From Halarchaeum nitratireducens (GTDB lineage Archaea; Halobacteriota; Halobacteria; Halobacteriales; Halobacteriaceae): DNA of 64,000 nucleotides. The notes beneath the pieces were generated by a model. That model saw only the letters and a program-made list of their open reading frames with translations. It was not told where the DNA came from and searched no databases. Of this stretch, positions 59,521 to 64,000 are shown in pieces. The number at the start of each line of letters is the position of its first letter. Positions within the stretch are counted from its first letter, which is position 1. The stretch spans positions 1 to 64,000 of the forward strand of contig NZ_BMOQ01000002.1 of assembly GCF_014647155.1 (NCBI RefSeq), read 5' to 3'. The position numbers and the translations under genes were made by a program.

Positions 59521-59907
59521 TCAGAGCGCGACGAAGACGACGGTCGTGACGAGCGCGGCCGCGACGACCGCGGTCGCGGTGATCCGGACGGCGTACTGCT
59601 GGTCGGCCGCCCGGTTCGCGGGGTCCTCGACGGTCCCGCGATCGTCCGACTCCTCGAAGCTGTACCGGCCCAAGAGGGCGAGGAACGCGCAGAACGACTT
59701 CGAGGCTTGGAGATACCACTCGGTCGCGAGCGCGAGCGGCACGAAGAGGGCGGGGACGAGCTCCTGCGGGACGATGCCGACCACGACGCCGAGCACGAAC
59801 GCGCCCGCGGCGACGAGGGCGGCCGCAGCGTACGTGTATCGCCGGCGACGCTCTCGCTGACCGATATTGCACACGCCGGCCCGGTAACGGGACTGAGACG
59901 TTGCCAC
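59521..59907 (-). CDS. Small haloarchaeal membrane protein
   Basis: A 128-residue protein. The opening RAGVCNIGQRERRRRYTYAA is a pattern I recognise from haloarchaeal membrane proteins of unknown function, with a Cys near residue 13. Two helices follow (about 31-50 and 52-72: LVAAGAFVLGVVVGIVPQEL), then an acidic loop and a C-terminal helix. I chose the GTG at 59907 because a TTTTAGG box lies about 25 bases upstream on the minus strand. The ABC exporter ends three bases away, converging. Confidence 0.7.
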   Translation of the reverse strand: MATSQSRYRAGVCNIGQRERRRRYTYAAAALVAAGAFVLGVVVGIVPQELVPALFVPLALATEWYLQASKSFCAFLALLGRYSFEESDDRGTVEDPANRAADQQYAVRITATAVVAAALVTTVVFVAL

Positions 59908-60048
59908 GTCCGTTCGGACGGTCGTGGAGCGCCTAAAAGACTGGGTCCCGCCACTCACTGCCGGTAGGGGGCGGGAACGTCGGCCCGTGCCGACGGCGGT
60001 CGTCACGGCACCGTCTGGTGCGCGTCGAAACGATTCGAACGGAACGAC

Positions 60049-60627
60049 TTACTTCGGGAGCGCCCAGCCGAGCCCGATGTCGAGGGTGACGGCGTAGGTG
60101 AGGTACATCAGCCAGATCCCGGTGAGCACCTGGAAGAGCGCGACGGACTTCTCGCCGGTCTCCGAGCCGGTGAAGCGCGCCCAGATCTCGGAGAGGTAGA
60201 CGAGCGTCAGCCCGAAGAAGAGGACGGCGACCGGGAGGACGCCGCCCAGGTAGAAGTTCACCGTCCCGAGAATGGAGAGCAACAGGAACGCGATCGCCAT
60301 CCACGCGTCCGGCCGGGGATCGAATCCCTTGTACATCTTCCACCCGAGGACGAACCAGTGGACGCCGTACGCGGTAAACGCCAGCGCTGCCATGTAGAGC
60401 AGGTGGTCATCGCGGAAGGCGTCGAACCAAGTGAGGCCGCCCCAGAGGAGGATCCCGGTGACGAACTGGAGGAACCCCGGCATCCAGATACCCCAAGAGC
60501 CGAGGGTCTGTCGCGTCGTTTCGCCCTTTTCGGGGAACTCGAAGAGGTTCGTACCGCCGATGATGAAGTACCCGGTCCCGAGCCCGAAGAAGCCGAGGGC
60601 GACGGGAGCGAGTGCGCTTGCGACCAT
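60049..60627 (-). CDS. Six-helix membrane protein (possibly YaaH/GPR1-like)
   Basis: A 192-residue protein with six predicted helices. ALGFFGLGTGYFIIGG in helix 1 and GFLQFVTGILLWGGLTWF in helix 2-3 recall the acetate/succinate transporter family GPR1/FUN34/YaaH in size and topology, but the family's NPAPLG signature is not present. I therefore leave the function open. A TATA-like ACTAAAAGC lies about 20 bases before the ATG. It is on the same strand as the MFS gene upstream. Confidence 0.65.
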   Translation of the reverse strand: MVASALAPVALGFFGLGTGYFIIGGTNLFEFPEKGETTRQTLGSWGIWMPGFLQFVTGILLWGGLTWFDAFRDDHLLYMAALAFTAYGVHWFVLGWKMYKGFDPRPDAWMAIAFLLLSILGTVNFYLGGVLPVAVLFFGLTLVYLSEIWARFTGSETGEKSVALFQVLTGIWLMYLTYAVTLDIGLGWALPK

Positions 60628-60710
60628 GTCCGTCCCGTGCTTTTAGTGTCCGTGTATTAACGCTTCGAGAAGAAGCGAGGAAGTCGACTACACAAGAACG
60701 CCGGTTTATC

Positions 60711-62054
60711 TCACGTGCTCGTCGCGTCGGCCGCGGCCGCCGGTCCGTCGGAGAGCCGTCGCGCGCCGTAGACGACGGCCGCGCCGACGACGCAGAGGCC
60801 GGCGGCGACGACGAACGCGACGTCGAAGCGGTAGGCGGCGAGCCACCCGCCGAGGAGGCCGCCGACCGCGCCGGCGACCGCGGCGAGCGCGGCGTAGGCC
60901 CCCAAGATGCTCCCCCGTGCGCCCTGCGGCGCGAACCGCGAGACGATCGCCGTTCCGGTGACGGCGATGAACGCCCACGTGACGCCCACGACGAAGAGGA
61001 GCGCACCGACGGTGGCGAGCGCGCCGAGCGTCCCCGTGAGCGCGTCCGCGCCGAAGAGGCCGACGCCGGCGACGCCGGTGAACGCGGCGGCCCGGAGGCC
61101 GAGCGCGCCGCCCTGTACGAACCGGACGTCGCGCGCGCTGCTGACGTGACCCGCACGGCCGAAGAGGAGCGTCGAGGCGGCGTTGTTCACGAGGTAGAGC
61201 GCGAACACCATCCCGGAGGAGAAGCTGAGACTCGAATCGAGGTAGAGCGGGAGCGGTGCCCAGAAGACGGAGAAGCCGGTGAAGAACAGGAACGCCGCCC
61301 CGAAGTAGAGCCAGAGCGTCGGCGGGAGCTCCGACCCGATCCGACGGAGGCGAGCGAGCGACAGCGAGCGCGTCGCCCAGAAGAGCCGGTTCGTCCCGTA
61401 CGCGAACGTCGCGTCCGGCGCGTTCCGAGAGGTCCGCGAGAGGATGGCGGCGACGCGGCTCGCGCGCCGCGGGCCGACGTGGAGGTCGTCGTGACGCGGG
61501 AGCGAACGCGCGGCGAGCACGGCGGCCCCGACCCCGAAGAGCGCCGCGACGGCGAACAGCGACCCCTGTACGACGTCCGTCGACGCGACCGTCGCCACCC
61601 CGACCGTCCACACCGTCCCGAGGACGAGCCCCGCGGTCGATCCGTACCCCTGAAAGACGTTCAGACGGGCGATCCGACCGTTCCACGCCTGCTCGGGCGT
61701 GTCACCGACAACGAGCATCGTAACGACGGGCGAGATCGCCGCGACGGCGAACGCGAGGACGGCGTAGACGGCGATCACCGACCAGACGCTGTGCAGGAAC
61801 GGGAGGGCGACGAGGGCGACGGCGGCGACGGCGAGCGCGGCGACGACGACGCCGCGGCGGTCCCCGGTGCGGTCGGCGTAACGACCCGCGAGTATCGCCC
61901 CGGGGGCGCCGACGAGCGACGACAGCGACGCGGACACGCCGAGCGCGCCCGGCCCGCCGCCGAGATACACGACGTAGAGCGGGACGAGCAGTCCGGCGAC
62001 GCTGGAGGCGACCGCGGAGAGCGAGAGCGCGTAGAGCCAGCGATCCGAGGGCAT
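60711..62054 (-). CDS. MFS transporter
   Basis: A 447-residue carrier. GAILAGRYADRTGDRRGVVV is the helix 2-3 motif, with the second-half equivalent LFGRAGHVSSARDVRF. Twelve helices are predicted with a long central loop (about 195-250) that is basic. The N-terminus starts directly at helix 1 after seven residues. The substrate is unknown. It is divergent from the alpha/beta hydrolase at 62172. Confidence 0.86.
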   Translation of the reverse strand: MPSDRWLYALSLSAVASSVAGLLVPLYVVYLGGGPGALGVSASLSSLVGAPGAILAGRYADRTGDRRGVVVAALAVAAVALVALPFLHSVWSVIAVYAVLAFAVAAISPVVTMLVVGDTPEQAWNGRIARLNVFQGYGSTAGLVLGTVWTVGVATVASTDVVQGSLFAVAALFGVGAAVLAARSLPRHDDLHVGPRRASRVAAILSRTSRNAPDATFAYGTNRLFWATRSLSLARLRRIGSELPPTLWLYFGAAFLFFTGFSVFWAPLPLYLDSSLSFSSGMVFALYLVNNAASTLLFGRAGHVSSARDVRFVQGGALGLRAAAFTGVAGVGLFGADALTGTLGALATVGALLFVVGVTWAFIAVTGTAIVSRFAPQGARGSILGAYAALAAVAGAVGGLLGGWLAAYRFDVAFVVAAGLCVVGAAVVYGARRLSDGPAAAADATST

Positions 62055-62171
62055 GAGCGTGGCGTCGCGCGGCGGCGTCTAAACGTTTCTCACACGACAC
62101 CGCCGACGGCCCTCCCGATCCGCCGTTCTCCTCCACCCGAACTTTTGTCGCTCGCGGGCCAACGCTCACCC

Positions 62172-63104
62172 ATGCGACTCTTCCGAACCATCGGCGTGGC
62201 GGCGGGCGCGGTCGGTCTCGCGGCCGTCGCGGACCGCGCGCTCGGCGCGTACGCCGGCGACCTCGAACCGCCGCTCGACGGCCGCCGCGGGACGTTCCGC
62301 TGGCGCGGGATGGACGTGGCGTACACCGAGGCCGGCGACGCCTCGGACCCGACTGTCGTCTGCCTCCACGGCGTGAACGCCGCGGGATCGAGCGGCGAAT
62401 ACCGGGCGGTCTGGGACGCGCTCGCCGAGGAGTACCACGTCGTCGCGCCCGACTTCCCGGGCTTTGGCTGCTCGGATCGGCCGCCGATCGACTACGACGG
62501 CGACCTCTACACGGCGTTCGTCGCGGCGTTCCTCGAACGGTACGACGAGCCGGCGGTGATCGCGGCCTCGCTCGCGGGCGGCTACGTGGCGAACGCGCTC
62601 GCGCGCGACGAGATCGATCCGCGGGCGCTCGTCCTCGTCTGCCCCTCCTCGGGCGCGATGCCCGGTCCGAACCCGTGGGCTCGCGGGGTCGTCCGCGCGC
62701 CGCTGCTCGGCGACCTCCTCGTCGATCTCGCCACCTCGCGCTACTCGATCCGGCGCTCGAACGCCGACCACGGCTACTACGACGTCGAGGCGGCCGACGA
62801 CGCGTGGCTCGACTACCAGTGGCGGAGCGCCCACCAGCGCGGCGCGAAACACGCCGTCGCGGCGTTCGTCGGCGGCTATCTGAACGTCGACGTGGACCTC
62901 GAAGCCGCGCTCGCGGACGCCGACGGCCCGGTCACGCTCGTCTGGGGGTCGGCCGCGGAGACGACGACGCCCGCGGAGGGGCGCGCGCTCGCCGACGCCG
63001 CGGGAGCCGACTTCGTCGAGCTCGACCGGACGGCCCTCGTCCCGCACGCGGAGCGGCCCGCGGCGTTCCTCGACGTGATCGCCGGGCGCCTCGTTCCCCT
63101 CTGA
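62172..63104 (+). CDS. Alpha/beta hydrolase
   Basis: A 310-residue hydrolase. TVVCLHGVNAAGSSGEYR is the oxyanion strand. The nucleophile elbow reads AASLAGGY, with Ser in A-x-S-x-G form rather than GxSxG. The final catalytic His may be in LVPHAERPAAF, and the acid residue in WGSAAETTTP is not obvious. The first 28 residues are hydrophobic (FRTIGVAAGAVGLAAVADRAL), either a membrane anchor or a signal. It lies 117 bases from the MFS gene, divergent, and 91 bases before a TetR gene on the same strand. Confidence 0.83.
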   Translation: MRLFRTIGVAAGAVGLAAVADRALGAYAGDLEPPLDGRRGTFRWRGMDVAYTEAGDASDPTVVCLHGVNAAGSSGEYRAVWDALAEEYHVVAPDFPGFGCSDRPPIDYDGDLYTAFVAAFLERYDEPAVIAASLAGGYVANALARDEIDPRALVLVCPSSGAMPGPNPWARGVVRAPLLGDLLVDLATSRYSIRRSNADHGYYDVEAADDAWLDYQWRSAHQRGAKHAVAAFVGGYLNVDVDLEAALADADGPVTLVWGSAAETTTPAEGRALADAAGADFVELDRTALVPHAERPAAFLDVIAGRLVPL

Positions 63105-63195
63105 CTCGCCCGCGACGCGGCTCGACTCACCCGTGACCGCCGCCGTCGGGCGCCGAATCGACGCATCCAAACCCCCACGCACCCACGTACTACCA

Positions 63196-63801
63196 ATGGC
63201 CGACACGCCGACGGATCGGGAGTCCACGGACGTCGAGGTGGCCATCATGGAAGCGACCTACCGCGCGCTCCGCGAACACGGGTACGCGGACCTCACGATG
63301 CGCGCCATCGCCGAGGAGTACGGGAAGACGACGGCGGCCATCCACTACCACTACGACACGAAGGACGACCTCCTCGTCGCGTTCCTCGAATACCTCCTCG
63401 ATAAGTTCCTCGATCACGTCCATGACGCCCGCGAGGCGGAGGCGGAGCCGGAGCGTCACCTCGGCGACCTCCTCGACGGTCTCCTGATCGACCGCGAGGG
63501 CGACTACGATCTCGTCTGCGCGCTCCTCGAGATGCGCGCACAGGCGCCCTACCACGACGCCATCCGCGAGCAGCTCGTCCGGAACGACGAGTACATCCGC
63601 GACGTCTTCGCCACCGTCATCGCCGACGGCGTCGAGCGCGGCGTCTTCCGCGACGACGTCGACCCCGACGCCGCCGCCTCGGCCCTCATCACGATCGTGA
63701 AGGGCGCGCGCACTCGGTTCGTCGTCCTCGCCGACCCGTCCGTCCTCCACGTGGCGCGCGACGTCGCCGGCACGTACGTCGCGGACGTTCTCGAAGTCTG
63801 A
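63196..63801 (+). CDS. TetR/AcrR family transcriptional regulator
   Basis: A 201-residue regulator. The HTH covers about residues 15-60 (AIMEATYRALREHGYADLTM, then TAAIHYHYDTKDDLLVAFLE). It is a paralogue of the TetR protein at 14274-14891, close in the DNA-binding half and divergent in the ligand half (GDLLDGLLIDREGDYDLVCA). The ATG at 63196 was chosen; the frame is open upstream but the segment KPPRTHVLP is not protein-like. Likely targets are the neighbouring hydrolase and MFS carrier, by position. Confidence 0.88.
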   Translation: MADTPTDRESTDVEVAIMEATYRALREHGYADLTMRAIAEEYGKTTAAIHYHYDTKDDLLVAFLEYLLDKFLDHVHDAREAEAEPERHLGDLLDGLLIDREGDYDLVCALLEMRAQAPYHDAIREQLVRNDEYIRDVFATVIADGVERGVFRDDVDPDAAASALITIVKGARTRFVVLADPSVLHVARDVAGTYVADVLEV

Positions 63802-63950
63802 GGCGCGTCCTCGGAGCGCTCGCGTCGTTCGGTGTTCGCCGCGTCTGTCTCACTTCGTTCGAGCTACCTGCTCGCGGGCCGCCGTGCTCCTCGCTCGCTG
63901 TTCCGCGGTCGCTCCGCGATCACGTTGACGCGAACGGCGACGCCGTAAGC

Positions 63951-63975
63951 AACGCGGTCGCTTCGCGACCGCGTT
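63951..63975. terminator. Perfect 11-bp stem hairpin near the right edge
   Basis: AACGCGGTCGC-TTC-GCGACCGCGTT is a perfect 11-bp stem with a 3-base loop about 150 bases after the TetR stop. It may be a terminator for either direction or part of a dispersed short repeat. The rest of 63802-64000 has no gene that I can see. Confidence 0.45.
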
Positions 63976-64000
63976 CAGGCAAACGGTGGAGCCGTGAGCA

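Noticed and set aside
60049-60627. Firm assignment as an acetate transporter (YaaH)
   Set aside because: Size and six helices agree, but the NPAPLG signature is missing, so I give only a tentative family remark.
1-64000. tRNA, rRNA, insertion sequences or prophage
   Set aside because: I looked for cloverleaf-type ends, rRNA words, transposase motifs and integrase genes by eye and saw none. A covariance-model scan would be decisive.

Overview
The window is a piece of a haloarchaeal genome. It is strongly GC-rich, with third codon positions almost all G or C. The predicted proteins are acidic, rich in Asp and Glu. Several genes show haloarchaeal promoters, with a TATA-like box about 25-30 bases before the start codon and no leader. 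Typical archaeal content includes transcription factor B, a HalX response regulator, a Bat-type HTH_10 regulator, Tat-dependent lipoproteins, a type IV pilin signal and squalene/phytoene synthase. There is no rRNA, tRNA, CRISPR array or insertion sequence that I can see. The genus cannot be fixed from this alone.

Layout. Bases 1-9400 hold transport genes: an OFA-type MFS carrier, two further MFS carriers, a MATE exporter, the copper ATPase CopA and a YjbQ protein. Bases 9467-14891 hold a MOSC protein and thioesterase pair, a large REC-LOV-PAS-GAF histidine kinase, and a TetR regulator with a CBS-ParB fusion. Bases 14986-18497 form a redox cluster: two DoxX proteins, a Rieske protein, pirin, a thioredoxin-reductase-like flavoprotein and a small winged-helix regulator. 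A palindrome of the type ACCA-NN-TGGT recurs at its promoters and again before an aldehyde dehydrogenase at 24549. Bases 19118-23992 are a complete branched-chain/amide-type ABC importer operon in which the four cytoplasmic and membrane genes overlap by ATGA.

Bases 26184-34932 carry an NAD(P)-binding protein, a nitroreductase, a large unknown membrane protein, an HTH_10 regulator and a Tat-exported amidohydrolase that share a promoter element, squalene/phytoene synthase and a second MATE exporter. Bases 34969-42355 carry a HalX regulator, two unknown lipoproteins, NhaC, a zinc-finger microprotein, TFB, a small membrane protein and a family 2 glycosyltransferase. Bases 42446-46714 carry an alpha/beta hydrolase, an iron-box-controlled substrate-binding lipoprotein with a flavoprotein that contains a perfect 57-bp in-frame duplication, and a site-2 protease with CBS domains. 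Bases 46963-50954 carry class I ribonucleotide reductase, whose small subunit has Phe at the radical-Tyr position (class Ic pattern), with a PadR-like regulator upstream.

The right end holds a PAS kinase facing a receiver protein, a lone CysD/PAPS-reductase-like protein, small membrane proteins, a pilin-like protein with a Thr-rich repeat stalk and a beta-solenoid of exactly 24-residue coils, an ABC exporter, a fourth MFS carrier, a second alpha/beta hydrolase and a second TetR regulator.

The most distinctive items are the pilin-solenoid protein, the shared palindrome of the redox cluster, the element shared by the HTH_10 regulator and the amidohydrolase, short coupled ORFs ending in CGATGA before membrane-protein genes, and the fresh 57-bp duplication.
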